A stretch of 23,046 bases of DNA from Candidatus Microgenomates bacterium. Its GTDB lineage: Bacteria; Patescibacteria; Microgenomatia; JADHYG01. Location of the stretch: the NCBI GenBank assembly GCA_016782545.1, contig JADHYG010000012.1, forward strand, positions 1 to 23,046. The letters run 5' to 3'. The notes under the pieces were generated by a model. That model worked only from the letters and a program-made list of their open reading frames with translations. It did no database searches and was not told the DNA's origin. The translations under genes and the position numbers were made by a program. Positions 1 to 8,090 of the stretch are shown in pieces. Within the stretch, counting starts at the first letter, position 1. Every line of letters starts with the position of its first letter.

Positions 1-1291
1 CAAACCCTGTGCCAGTATTACTTTCTGTATCAAAAGGAGTAACAATATCACTCAAGCCGCCAGTTTTTCTCACCAAAGGCACCGCTCCATAACGCATTCC
101 TTCAATAACAACAATCCCACCGGGCTCAAATTTTGAAGGTAAAAGAAAAATATCTGTTCCAGCAAAAATCTTTCTTGGCAAACGCCAATCAGAACGCAGA
201 TGAACACCCACTTTTTTAGGAAATTGTTCTTTCAGCTTCCTGAAAAAAGTCAGATAGCGAGTGGAGCCCGTGCCCATAACAATAAACTGAAAGTCAAGCT
301 CTTCCAATAACTTAGGCAAAATTTCTTGAATTAAACCAATGCCTTTTTGAGAATTAAGGCGGCTGCAAAAAGAAACCAAAGGGATTTTCTCATCCTGAAG
401 CAAACCAAGTTCCCTTTGCAAGTCAATTTTATTCTCTATTCTTGCGTCTAAACTTTTGATTGAAAAGTTTTTTTTAATAATTTTATCAATAATTGGACTA
501 AATTCTTCATAATCAAGCCCATTTAAAACCCCAAAAACTTTGGTTCTTACCTCCTGCAGCAGCTCATTTAAACCCTCGCCGCGCTCAGCAGTCATTATTT
601 CCCTTGAATAAGTTTCTGAAACTGTGTTAACTACATCAGCATAGATAATGCCTCTTTTTAAGCTGTTTTGCTTTTTAAATCTCTTTTCAAAAAAAGACAT
701 CAGATTTCCTTTACCGTCATCAAAGTCCAAGGGCGAAGCAAAGCGATGGTCAAAAGGGCCTTGACTGCGCAAATTATGAATGGTTAAAACAGTGGCCATT
801 TTTTTCAGCCATGGTACTTTTTTATATCTGGTTCTTAAGTCGTTCACAAGATAGCCAGTGTGCCAATCATTGCAGTGAATTATATCAGGCCTCCATCTCT
901 TTACTCTCTTCAAAAACTCCAAGACTCCCCGCGATAAAAGAGCAAAGCGGATATGATCGTCTTTATAGCCATAAACATTGGCTCTTTTTTCATAATATTC
1001 TAGGTTTTCCAAAAAAAAGACTTCTGGCTCTCGTTTTGAAGCTTTAAATGACTTAACATTACAAATAAGGCTTGAACCATCACCAGTGGGTACTCTTAAG
1101 GTTTCGGTCACCGTTTTCAGGGGAAATTTTTTCTCATCAATACCGCCGTATTTAGGCAGGAAAACCTTGACATCAACTTCTTTTTCAATCAAGGCTTTGG
1201 GTAAAAAATAAGAAACTTGAGAAAGGCCGCCAATAGTAACAAACGGAGCCACTTCAGCAGAAACAAACAAAACCTTTAATCTTTTCTTCAT
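1..1291 (-). CDS. glgA: GT5 glycogen/starch synthase-like glycosyltransferase, C-terminus beyond window
   Basis: The reading frame runs from ATG at 1291 to the window edge without a stop, giving about 430 N-terminal residues. It begins MKKRLKVLFVSAEVAPF and carries the GlgA nucleotide-sugar loop as TIGGL (residues 19-23), CNDWHTG in the N-terminal domain, RLNSQKGI and GTGSTRY in the C-terminal GT-B domain, and EPGGIVVIEGMRYG near the end, equivalent to the usual EPCGLTQLYAMRYG motif. The family transfers glucose from ADP-glucose to an alpha-1,4-glucan in the cytoplasm. The lysine of the usual K-x-G-G-L motif is threonine here, so the donor or acceptor may differ from classical GlgA. It is the last gene of a minus-strand glycan block. 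A TGG-TAAGAT extended -10-like box lies 7 nt before the ATG. Family is confident; exact substrate is not. Confidence 0.88.
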   Translation of the reverse strand, partial: MKKRLKVLFVSAEVAPFVTIGGLSQVSYFLPKALIEKEVDVKVFLPKYGGIDEKKFPLKTVTETLRVPTGDGSSLICNVKSFKASKREPEVFFLENLEYYEKRANVYGYKDDHIRFALLSRGVLEFLKRVKRWRPDIIHCNDWHTGYLVNDLRTRYKKVPWLKKMATVLTIHNLRSQGPFDHRFASPLDFDDGKGNLMSFFEKRFKKQNSLKRGIIYADVVNTVSETYSREIMTAERGEGLNELLQEVRTKVFGVLNGLDYEEFSPIIDKIIKKNFSIKSLDARIENKIDLQRELGLLQDEKIPLVSFCSRLNSQKGIGLIQEILPKLLEELDFQFIVMGTGSTRYLTFFRKLKEQFPKKVGVHLRSDWRLPRKIFAGTDIFLLPSKFEPGGIVVIEGMRYGAVPLVRKTGGLSDIVTPFDTESNTGTGF

Positions 1292-1339
1292 AACCCCTAT
1301 CTTACCATAGTTCGCGCCACACTTCTTGCCACAGTCAAA

Positions 1340-1377
1340 CACCCCAGGGGTGTATTTAGCTTCACACCCCTGGGGTG
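1340..1377. repeat. Perfect inverted repeat with self-palindromic arms
   Basis: Arms CACCCCAGGGGTGT (1340-1353) and ACACCCCTGGGGTG (1364-1377) are exact reverse complements around a 10-nt loop. Each arm is itself nearly palindromic (CACCCC A GGGGTG), so either one long hairpin or two short ones can form. It lies between the kinase stop (1405) and the glgA start. No T-run follows on the minus strand, so it is a poor match to an intrinsic terminator. A REP-like palindrome is an alternative. Confidence 0.8.
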
Positions 1378-1404
1378 AAGGCAAAGAAGTTTTCTTAAGA
1401 TTTC

Positions 1405-2367
1405 TTAAAAAGAAAACCTCAATTCTTTTTTCAACTCCTCAATTCTCACTGGCAAATATCTTTTGGCAGTTTTAATGCCAGTTCTAGTCAAATTTCTTTC
1501 AAAATAACGAAGAACCGATCCGATCTCAAACACTAAAAATAAAATTTTTTCCGCTTCAAAAAGAATATGTTCTTCCCTGCTCCTAAATTGATATTCTTCT
1601 AAAAATCTTTTCATCAAAGTTTTCCGCCAACGAGGCTTTCTAATTGCATAGGCCCAAATTGAAAAAAAGTCAAAAAATTGGTTGCTTATTAAAGATGTCT
1701 CAAAATCAACAACAAAAATTCCTTTTTGAGTTCTTATAAAGTTATTGGGTTTAAAATCACCGTGACAAAAAAATCTCGTATATTTATCAAAAAGAGGCAG
1801 CCGAGAGATTTTTTTAAGTTTTATGAACTCGGCTTTTTCCAAAAACTTATCAACTCCTAAAGCAGCACAATCTTGAAACTTTGCTTTTAAAAAAGAAGTT
1901 CCACCCTTATCATAGGCTTTAGGAAAGGCTTTAATTGGAATTTCAAGAAGAGCTTTGAGAATATATAAAACCCCATCTATTTCTGTCATTCTAAGACGTA
2001 TAACATCATAAAACCTGCGCGTTCCTAAATTGTCGCCTTTGACATATTCATACAATAAATAGTCAATGTTGCTGCCAAATTTTGATGATAAAAGCCGCGG
2101 TGTTTTTTTGTTAAAAGAAAAATGAGGATTTTTGTTTAAAATCTTTCCTAAAAAATGAGATTTCCGAAAGTATTTTTTTTGACTTTCAAAATCCTGAACT
2201 CTAACTTTCAAGAAAAAACTATTTCCTTTTTTATCTTGAACTTGGCCTAAATAGGCTCGCAGCGTCTGATTGTTAAGTACCTTATTAATCGGATTGCACG
2301 GAGTTAACTCAAGTTCTTTTAAAACTCTTGAAACTCTTTTCTTGGCTATTTTTTTATCTTTAATCAT
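1405..2367 (-). CDS. APH-fold small-molecule kinase (aminoglycoside/choline kinase-like)
   Basis: This 320-residue protein has the signature of the aminoglycoside phosphotransferase-like kinase fold. It shows FFLKVR with a probable ATP-binding lysine at residue 54, the catalytic loop HGDFKPNN (His202, Asp204, Asn208/209), and the metal-binding DFE at residues 221-223 after FVV. Family members transfer the ATP gamma-phosphate to a hydroxyl of small molecules such as aminoglycosides, choline, homoserine or sugars. Setting it between glycosyltransferases makes a sugar or glycan-precursor substrate more plausible than antibiotic resistance, but nothing in the sequence identifies the acceptor. The N-terminus is very lysine-rich. 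There are no membrane segments. The upstream neighbour ends 53 bp away on the same strand, so co-transcription is likely. Confidence 0.75.
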   Translation of the reverse strand: MIKDKKIAKKRVSRVLKELELTPCNPINKVLNNQTLRAYLGQVQDKKGNSFFLKVRVQDFESQKKYFRKSHFLGKILNKNPHFSFNKKTPRLLSSKFGSNIDYLLYEYVKGDNLGTRRFYDVIRLRMTEIDGVLYILKALLEIPIKAFPKAYDKGGTSFLKAKFQDCAALGVDKFLEKAEFIKLKKISRLPLFDKYTRFFCHGDFKPNNFIRTQKGIFVVDFETSLISNQFFDFFSIWAYAIRKPRWRKTLMKRFLEEYQFRSREEHILFEAEKILFLVFEIGSVLRYFERNLTRTGIKTAKRYLPVRIEELKKELRFSF

Positions 2368-2420
2368 TGCCCATTTGCCTATATCACAGTTTTTTTGTGG
2401 CTAAACTTGAAAATTTAGAC

Positions 2421-3545
2421 TCAAGATTTATTTAAAATTGTCTGATAAACTCTTTCATAATCCTCAACCATTTTCTTCACGGAAAAATTCTCCTCAACGT
2501 GCCTGCGGCAGTTTTTCCTCAATTTAATCATTTCACTATTTTCTAATTTTGCAATTTCTTGCACTGCCTCTACTAATCCATCAACGCCCCTTTTTTTAAT
2601 TTTTAAATCAAGACCTTTAACATGAGCTTTTGGCTCTAAATCTTCATCTTCAGGATCAACTAAAAAACCGACTTTACCGTCAACTACGGTTTCAGCCGCT
2701 CCACCACAAGCAAAACTCACTGCCGGCGTCCCACAAGCCATAGATTCAACCGGGATTAAACCATAAGGCTCCCGCCATTTTATTGGAAAAAGACTTAATA
2801 AAGCATTTTTGTAAAGATTGACCATTCCTTGATGATCTTGCTCACCCATCCAAGTAATTAACTCACCGTCAACTTCTGTTTTTATCTTTTCTTTATAAAA
2901 ATCTGATTCTGTGGGAATCCCAGCCATTTTTAGGGGGATGCCAGTGGCTTTAGCAGCCTTAATTGCTTCAAGCGGCCCTTTTTTATCAACCGCTCTTCCT
3001 GCCCAAAAAAGGTAATCACCTCTTTGGTCGCTAAACTCAAAATCATCAAAAGGAATACCATTGTAAACTGTAGCTACAAAGTTAAGTCCAAACTCTCGCT
3101 GATTATTAGAAATCGAAATAAACTTTTCGTTTTTAAAATATTTCACTAAAAACTCTTCATCAGGCAAACCTTTTAACTTGCGATGAAAAGTATGAACGGT
3201 TGGAGTCTTAACTAAATTAGAAAAGGGCAAAGCCAAATATTGAGCATGAGAATGAATAATATCAAATTCTTCAGCCTTGGCAAAACAAGAAGCAGTGTGA
3301 CAAAGCGGATAAAGATTAGCAGAAATAGTTGAGTGAACATCGGTTTGAAGTGTTAAGGCCTTGTCAACCACAGAAGAAAGCTTGGCTGATGTTGTACTGT
3401 CACCCGAAGCAAAAAGAGTTACCTCATGGCCTTTTTTTACCAAACCCTCTGTTAACCAAGTAACAATCCGTTCTGTGCCGCCATAACCTTTAGGCGGGAG
3501 AGCAATCCATGGCAAAATGAGTTGAGCAATTTTTAGTTTTTTCAT
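2421..3545 (-). CDS. GT4-family glycosyltransferase
   Basis: A 374-residue GT-B glycosyltransferase. The N-terminal donor-independent half starts KIAQLILPW and contains a glycine-rich GYGGTE loop near residue 20. The C-terminal half contains FWAGRAVDKKGP and the E-x7-E motif region EPYGLIPVESMACGTPAVSF, which binds the nucleotide-sugar in GT4 enzymes. Length is normal for the family. The start ATG (3543-3545) overlaps the TGA stop of the upstream GT2 gene (3542-3544) as ATGA, so the two are probably translationally coupled and act on the same glycan. Donor sugar and acceptor cannot be read from the sequence. Confidence 0.87.
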   Translation of the reverse strand: MKKLKIAQLILPWIALPPKGYGGTERIVTWLTEGLVKKGHEVTLFASGDSTTSAKLSSVVDKALTLQTDVHSTISANLYPLCHTASCFAKAEEFDIIHSHAQYLALPFSNLVKTPTVHTFHRKLKGLPDEEFLVKYFKNEKFISISNNQREFGLNFVATVYNGIPFDDFEFSDQRGDYLFWAGRAVDKKGPLEAIKAAKATGIPLKMAGIPTESDFYKEKIKTEVDGELITWMGEQDHQGMVNLYKNALLSLFPIKWREPYGLIPVESMACGTPAVSFACGGAAETVVDGKVGFLVDPEDEDLEPKAHVKGLDLKIKKRGVDGLVEAVQEIAKLENSEMIKLRKNCRRHVEENFSVKKMVEDYERVYQTILNKS

Positions 3546-4489
3546 TTTTCAAACTCTCTCACGCACTTTTCAAACAATTTTCTCTCACTAAATATTTCTA
3601 AAAATTTAAAATCATATTTTGGCTTTAAAGCTTTCTTACTCGCCTTATTAATTCTTTTCCAGTTCTCAACAAACCAAGGCAGTAAAGCAACAACATTTTC
3701 CATAATAACATATTTATCGTTTTTTCCAAACCACTCTTCAAGCCAACTCATGGTTTTGGCAAAATTACCCTCTCTACCCCAAAGCCCATATTGAAGAGAT
3801 AAAATAAGCCAATCACGAAGAGGTCCTCGTTCAGGATAAGAAATGCTTCTGGTAATCGCATCCGCCGCTCCAAAAACATGATGAGTTTCAATCAAAGGCT
3901 CGTAAACCAAAGGAAAACCGCTTCGCCAATAACGAATGGAAAAATTTGATCCTTCTCCTCGCATGTTAAAAAACTCCTCATCAAAACCGCCTACCTGCCA
4001 AAAAATATCTTTATAAGTCGCCATAAAGCGTCCATAAATAGCCTCCACAAAATTTGTTCCTTGATATTTTAAAATCCGATCTTCTCGACGAGGACGATCT
4101 TTTTGGCCGTCTTTTTCGCCACCTTTCCAAATGGCTGTTCCCATGATCATCGCCGCTTTGGGATGAGCTTTAAAGGCAGTGATTACTTTTTTTAATGTAT
4201 CTTTTTTAACCTCTATATCTGAATCGCAAAATATCAAAATGTCTCCTTTTGATACACGAGCGCCGACATTTTTATTAACAGAAATGCCTGTTTTTTTTGG
4301 GTGAATATATTTTATTTGATTGCCAAAGGAAACTAATGCTTTTTTTAGAGAATCGTCTGGGGTGGAATCAACAACAATGATCTCAGCTTGAAACTCTTTT
4401 CCCCACCCTTTACTTCCCAAGAGAAGCTTGAGAGTTTTTTTTGTTTGATTAGCTCTTTTGTAACAAGGAATAATAATGGACAACTTCAT
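3542..4489 (-). CDS. GT2-family glycosyltransferase
   Basis: A 315-residue GT-A fold enzyme. The start, MKLSIIIPCYKR, is the nucleotide-binding strand of GT2 proteins. FCDSDIEV supplies the DxD-type metal site (DSD), and GGFDEEFFNMRGEGSNFSIR is the acceptor-side region with the usual acidic residues. There is no transmembrane helix, so it should act at the cytoplasmic face, elongating a glycan on a carrier. AAGGGA lies 8 nt upstream of the ATG as a ribosome binding site. It overlaps the next gene by 4 nt. Confidence 0.86.
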   Translation of the reverse strand: MKLSIIIPCYKRANQTKKTLKLLLGSKGWGKEFQAEIIVVDSTPDDSLKKALVSFGNQIKYIHPKKTGISVNKNVGARVSKGDILIFCDSDIEVKKDTLKKVITAFKAHPKAAMIMGTAIWKGGEKDGQKDRPRREDRILKYQGTNFVEAIYGRFMATYKDIFWQVGGFDEEFFNMRGEGSNFSIRYWRSGFPLVYEPLIETHHVFGAADAITRSISYPERGPLRDWLILSLQYGLWGREGNFAKTMSWLEEWFGKNDKYVIMENVVALLPWFVENWKRINKASKKALKPKYDFKFLEIFSERKLFEKCVREFEK

Positions 4490-4526
4490 TGGTAAATTCC
4501 CTTGATGTAGAATTTAAATTTCGTCA

Positions 4527-4631
4527 GAAGAATACGGGGAGCCTGCAAAATTTTTGCTTGACGTAATTAGGGTCGAAGCATCGACCTGGTCAGCGGCAAC
4601 AAAAATTTTGTAGGCGACCTCAGTGTTCTTC
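4527..4631. repeat. Long imperfect inverted repeat with inner hairpin
   Basis: The intergenic gap between two glycosyltransferase genes is mostly one inverted repeat about 105 bp long. The outer arms (about 38 bp each) start GAAGAATAC and end GTGTTCTTC and share the block CAAAATTTTTG. The tip holds a perfect hairpin, GGTCGA (4571-4576) and TCGACC (4581-4586) with an AGCA loop. It could be a structured RNA, a MITE-like remnant or an intercistronic stability element. The tip motif TCGAAGCATCGAC recurs with one change near 19300. Confidence 0.7.
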
Positions 4632-4660
4632 GTGTTAAAAATCTTAAAACGTCCCGTTTT

Positions 4661-5815
4661 TCATGCAAATTTCTGATAAATCCGTTCAAATTTATCAGTC
4701 ACTTTTTCCCAAGTAAATTTATTTTCCACTGTTCTCTTCGCCCTCTCGCTCATTTTTGCTCTTAGTTTATCATTGGCAAAAAGCTTGTTGACTGCCTGAG
4801 CAATCTCGGTTGAGTTTCGCGGTCTGACTAAATAACCATTATAACCATCTTTAACAATACTCATTATTCCACCTTTACGGGTGCAAATAACTGGTGTCCC
4901 GGCGGCCATTGCCTCTAAAATAACCATTCCCAAAGGCTCATCCCAAACCGACGGGGCCACATAAACATCAGCTCGGTGATAAAACTTAGTTAACATTTCT
5001 AATTCACTTTCTTTTACGTATCCCAAAAGATGAACATTTTTTAAATCATATCTTTCAATTAATTCCTTAAGGTATTCTCTTTCAGGTCCATCGCCTAAAA
5101 TAACTACCTCTCCTTTAATCTTTCTCGCCGCTTTAATCAAATACTTAACTCCTTTGTGAACAGTTAGCCTTCCGGTAAATAAAACCATCTTTCTACCATC
5201 TAATTTATATTTTTTATTTATATCTTTAAAACCCCTTGCTTTCCCCAAGTCAACTCCAGCCGGAATTGTTCTTAATTTTGATGAACATTTCTTGCCAAAC
5301 ATTTTTATAAACCACTGACGGGTAAAAGTTGAATTGGCGGTAATATAAGAAGAAACTCGAATCGCATCTCTGATTGGACCAATCAGTCTTTTGTCTTCTT
5401 GCAAATAATGAAGATCAGAGCCATGAGTAGTAATAATCAACCTTGATTTGTATAAAACTTTAACTATCCTGCCCACAAGAGGTAAAAAGGAAGTGTGAAA
5501 GCAGTGAATAATCTGCGGTCGGAATTCTTGAGCCGCCTGAGCTGTTGTTTTTATATAGCAAGAAATAATATCAGCCATCTCTGATCCAGTCATGTCGCCG
5601 TATTTTTTGATGCCTTTAAGCTCAGGATGGCCAACAAAAACCCCCATCTGCGGGGGCTTAACAAGAAAATGCTTTACTCCGTCTAATTTTCTGTTGTCTG
5701 GAGAAACAATGGCTATTTTATGTTTTCTCTTAACTAAACTCCGAGACAATTTCCTCAACCAAGCACCTGATCCGTTTCCCCAAAGAGGAAACATATAAAG
5801 AAACATTATTTTCAT
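4661..5815 (-). CDS. GT4-family glycosyltransferase
   Basis: A 384-residue GT-B enzyme. The N-terminal loop GNGSGAWLRKLSRSL matches the glycine-rich acceptor-side loop of GT4 proteins, and TTHGSD is typical of the N-terminal domain core. The C-terminal domain has LFTGRLTVHKGVKYLI, VILGDGPE, and EPLGMVILEAMAAGTPV with the E-x7-E glutamates. GKCKKC-type cysteine clusters and membrane segments are absent. It is upstream of the GT2/GT4 pair and separated from it by the 105-bp inverted repeat. It probably acts in assembly of the same surface polysaccharide or glycolipid. The substrate is not assignable. The start at 5815 is the first ATG of the frame; no clear ribosome binding site precedes it. 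Confidence 0.87.
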   Translation of the reverse strand: MKIMFLYMFPLWGNGSGAWLRKLSRSLVKRKHKIAIVSPDNRKLDGVKHFLVKPPQMGVFVGHPELKGIKKYGDMTGSEMADIISCYIKTTAQAAQEFRPQIIHCFHTSFLPLVGRIVKVLYKSRLIITTHGSDLHYLQEDKRLIGPIRDAIRVSSYITANSTFTRQWFIKMFGKKCSSKLRTIPAGVDLGKARGFKDINKKYKLDGRKMVLFTGRLTVHKGVKYLIKAARKIKGEVVILGDGPEREYLKELIERYDLKNVHLLGYVKESELEMLTKFYHRADVYVAPSVWDEPLGMVILEAMAAGTPVICTRKGGIMSIVKDGYNGYLVRPRNSTEIAQAVNKLFANDKLRAKMSERAKRTVENKFTWEKVTDKFERIYQKFA

Positions 5816-5947
5816 AAGTTTTAGTGTTTAAAACAAAATAATTCTCGTATTCGTTTTGATTTTATCATATTTTTCTTTTTGGCAATAGCCCCTAATTTTT
5901 TTATCAATACCTTCTTATACTATTTTCTTTTCAATTCTCTCTGTCAA

Positions 5948-5997
5948 TTTACTCATAGAAATCTTGAGACGATCGTCATCATTTTTCTATGGCTAAA
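5948..5997. repeat. 50-bp palindromic repeat, family A copy 1
   Basis: Plan: arm TTTACTCATAGAAA (14), spacer TCTTGA (6), central palindrome GACGATCGTC (10), spacer ATCATT (6), arm TTTCTATGGCTAAA (14). The arms pair with two mismatches. The second copy, at 6774-6823, is in the same orientation and differs only in the first spacer. Confidence 0.93.
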
Positions 5998-6012
5998 ATA
6001 GGAATTTTAAAC

Positions 6013-6759
6013 CTATTTTTTTCTCAAAATTCTCTTTAATTCTTGCCTAACTTTTTCTTCCCACCATAGCTTAGGAAGAAGTTCTTTAGGAAAAAATGGA
6101 TCCTCGCTTAAAAGTTGTAAATAATCTGCTTTAATCTTCTTCAAATTATTTTTATCAGAAAAAACTTCTAATTTTTTGAAAAGCTTCTTATATTTTCTAT
6201 TTAATCTGTCAAGCTTCCAAAGTTTATTAGCTAATTCCCTATTTTTAATTCCCAGAATTGTCTGACACAAAAGAAGATAAGCCTTGCCTTCTAACTTGAG
6301 TGTTTTTAAAAAATCACTCATTTCTTGTTCAATTGGATAAGGAGAAAGATAAATGCTTTTCTGGAACTGTTTAAAGCCTAATTCGCAAAGTTTGTTTCTT
6401 AATTTATTCCTATCATTCCTACTTGTTTCTTTAATATCATAGGGAAGCATTCTCCATAAACCATCCCAGCGCTTTTTCTGAAGCTGAACAAGAGAAAATT
6501 GTCTAACTAATTTCTTTTTTCCTTGCCCTGTCAATTTTAAATAAGGCTGACCCTTTTTAATAATTTTCTCGATCTTTTCTGTTTTTAAGGCGTAATTAAC
6601 AGACGCCATAAAATTGCTCTTTCTGTATTTCTTTGGCACAAAACCATAAATCTGTTTATAAGAAAAACCTGCCAGTCCACCTGCACCAGCAACGTCTTCA
6701 AAAAGATCTTCCAAAAAAGCCAGGCTTAGCAAAATTCGATCTTGAACTCTTAGAAGCAT
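6013..6759 (-). CDS. PaaX-like winged-helix protein with Cas2-like domain (copy 1)
   Basis: A 248-residue basic protein. Residues 1 to about 90 look like a PaaX-type winged helix (helices, then TEKIEKIIKKGQPYLKLTGQGKKKL). Residues from about 98 to 175 match the Cas2-like ferredoxin-fold domain of PaaX proteins: LWRMLPYDIKE, which retains the first-strand Asp (Asp108), a basic helix, then LGFKQFQKSIYLSP. PaaX proteins are transcriptional repressors; true Cas2 works with Cas1 in spacer integration, and no cas1 is present here. A paralogue lies at 11011-11760, and residues 18-42 (DLFEDVAG to YGFVP) are identical in both. AAGGAAAG before the ATG is the ribosome binding site. The gene sits alone between two 50-bp palindromes, which are its likely DNA targets. 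Domain assignment is by motif only. Confidence 0.75.
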   Translation of the reverse strand: MLLRVQDRILLSLAFLEDLFEDVAGAGGLAGFSYKQIYGFVPKKYRKSNFMASVNYALKTEKIEKIIKKGQPYLKLTGQGKKKLVRQFSLVQLQKKRWDGLWRMLPYDIKETSRNDRNKLRNKLCELGFKQFQKSIYLSPYPIEQEMSDFLKTLKLEGKAYLLLCQTILGIKNRELANKLWKLDRLNRKYKKLFKKLEVFSDKNNLKKIKADYLQLLSEDPFFPKELLPKLWWEEKVRQELKRILRKK

Positions 6760-6773
6760 GCTTTCCTTCTTAA

Positions 6774-6823
6774 TTTACTCATAGAAAAAGAGCGACGATC
6801 GTCATCATTTTTCTATGGCTAAA
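6774..6823. repeat. 50-bp palindromic repeat, family A copy 2
   Basis: Identical to the copy at 5948-5997 in arms, 10-bp core and right spacer (ATCATT). The left spacer is AAGAGC instead of TCTTGA, so all differences fall in that one 6-nt box. It lies directly upstream of the PaaX/Cas2-like start codon and could overlap its promoter. Confidence 0.93.
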
Positions 6824-6885
6824 TTTCATTGTAACAGGAGATTTTGAAAGCTGTCAAGAATCTAAATTTTATAATCTTTAAAATC

Positions 6886-7662
6886 TTAAAGATTAAGAGG
6901 TTTTTGTTTGTTGGTGCGCCCTTTAAAGACCAAAAAAATAAATTCTAAAAGCGCTAGTTGCCTTTTCCATCGCCAAGGCTCTTGAATAAGGCGCCAAAGC
7001 CATTTAAGGCCAATTTTATCCATCCAGACTGGCACTTGTTTTATCCGGCCGCTAATTTCATCAAAGCTTCCCCCTACTCCCATCGCTATCATAGGCCAAT
7101 CGTTTTTAAGCTCTTTTTTCAAAGAATCAATAAAAAACTCCTGCCAAGGAGCGCCGAAAGCAATAAACAGCATTTGGGGCTTGTCTTCGGCTATTATAGA
7201 AACGATCTTTGTCAGTTCGACTGAAGTTGGCCTTTTTCTGTTTTTTACGCCCTCAAGAGCAAAAAAACTAAAATCAGGGTGGGTTTTTTTCAAGCACTCG
7301 GCGGTTTCAAGTGCTACATTATCTTTTCCGCCAATCAACCCCACTGTCAAGCGCAGATCATGAGCCATTTTTATCATCTCTTTCATCAACTCTACACCAG
7401 TGACTCTCTCTTTAAAGGCCTGGTCAAGGATTTTACCCGCCCACAAGACTCCCACTCCGTCAGCAATAGTCATTTGGGCCTTATTTAAAGTCTTTTTAAA
7501 CTTTTTATTCTTTTGAGCCAAGACTAAAAACTCGGGATTAACAGTAAAAATTTGAAAAAAACCTTGATTATTACCAAACCACTTTTTGATTTCCTCTAGG
7601 ACTTCCTTTTTTGTAAGGTTGTCAATACCAACTCCAAGGATAAAATTCTTGTTTTTTTTCAT
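6886..7662 (-). CDS. WecG/TagA/CpsF-family (GT26) glycosyltransferase
   Basis: A 258-residue protein with the family's motifs in order: TVNPEFLVLA, the conserved ADGVGVLWA, ERVTGVELM, LIGGKDNVALETA, MLFIAFGAPWQEFFI, MGVGGSFDEISG, and a C-terminal GLKWLWRLIQEPWRWKR. Known members transfer N-acetylmannosamine(uronate) from UDP-sugar to a polyprenyl-PP-GlcNAc carrier in teichoic acid linkage units, ECA or capsule synthesis, at the cytoplasmic membrane face. This fits the glycan block to its left. Which sugar this member uses is not determined. A TATAGT box at 7670-7675 ends exactly 7 nt before the ATG and no Shine-Dalgarno is seen, suggesting a leaderless mRNA. Confidence 0.9.
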   Translation of the reverse strand: MKKNKNFILGVGIDNLTKKEVLEEIKKWFGNNQGFFQIFTVNPEFLVLAQKNKKFKKTLNKAQMTIADGVGVLWAGKILDQAFKERVTGVELMKEMIKMAHDLRLTVGLIGGKDNVALETAECLKKTHPDFSFFALEGVKNRKRPTSVELTKIVSIIAEDKPQMLFIAFGAPWQEFFIDSLKKELKNDWPMIAMGVGGSFDEISGRIKQVPVWMDKIGLKWLWRLIQEPWRWKRQLALLEFIFLVFKGRTNKQKPLNL

Positions 7663-7669
7663 TTTATTA

Positions 7670-7675
7670 ACTATA
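7670..7675 (-). promoter_or_regulatory. -10 box implying leaderless start
   Basis: TATAGT on the minus strand, followed by 7 nt (TAATAAA) and then the ATG at 7662. The spacing puts the transcription start at or near the A of the start codon. No clear -35 box is visible. Confidence 0.45.
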
Positions 7676-7952
7676 AGTTTTTATTTCTGGAAAATAATTC
7701 TGCCAAAGAAATATAATTGAGCACATTTTATCTTTTGAAGTTTTTTTGAAAAAATAGTCTAATTATTCTAATTTTTAATCAAATTTAGGAAAAAAAATAA
7801 ATTTTTAATTTTTTCCTATAGGTAGATGCTTTTTCTCTGATTTTTTCAATTTTTTAAACAGTTAAAAATGTCTAATGAGCTTTTTTCATTACTACAGGAT
7901 AACGAATTAAAATTCGTCATTCCAATTTCTCTTTTCTTTATTTTCTTTCTTA

Positions 7953-7982
7953 GAGGTCGGACCTCTCCTGAGGTCCGACCTC
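7953..7982. repeat. Perfect inverted repeat with self-palindromic arms
   Basis: Arms GAGGTCGGACCTC (7953-7965) and GAGGTCCGACCTC (7970-7982) are exact reverse complements around TCCT. Each arm is itself a near-palindrome, the same double-palindrome design as at 1340-1377 but with unrelated sequence. No T-run on either side, so it is not a clear intrinsic terminator. Confidence 0.8.
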
Positions 7983-8062
7983 ACAAGATCTTAATTTCTT
8001 TATTGCCACCGTCTTTCCACTGAATTTCAACGAATTTCTATTGTATTTCTCTTTTTTCTCTT

Positions 8063-8090
8063 AACAATCAGCAATCAACAATTTAACAAT
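8063..8090. repeat. 7-bp mini-array (AACAATC-like)
   Basis: Consecutive units AACAATC, AGCAATC, AACAATT and a further AACAATT offset by one base. The consensus resembles the array inside the PEGA gene at 9723-9750. Confidence 0.55.

Larger units (their letters stand above)
5948..6823 (-). mobile_element. Candidate element: PaaX/Cas2-like gene between two 50-bp palindromic direct repeats
   Basis: An 876-bp unit made of the palindrome 5948-5997, one gene (6013-6759, minus), and the palindrome 6774-6823. The gene stop is 15 bp from one repeat and the start codon 14 bp from the other, so there is room for little else than a ribosome binding site. The outer flanks show no obvious target-site duplication. 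The mobile interpretation is an inference from its twin at 10961-11895. Paired operators around a self-regulating repressor are the main alternative. Confidence 0.5.

Noticed and set aside
811..1047. Plus-strand 78-codon frame
   Set aside because: It lies entirely inside the well-supported glgA reading frame on the other strand.
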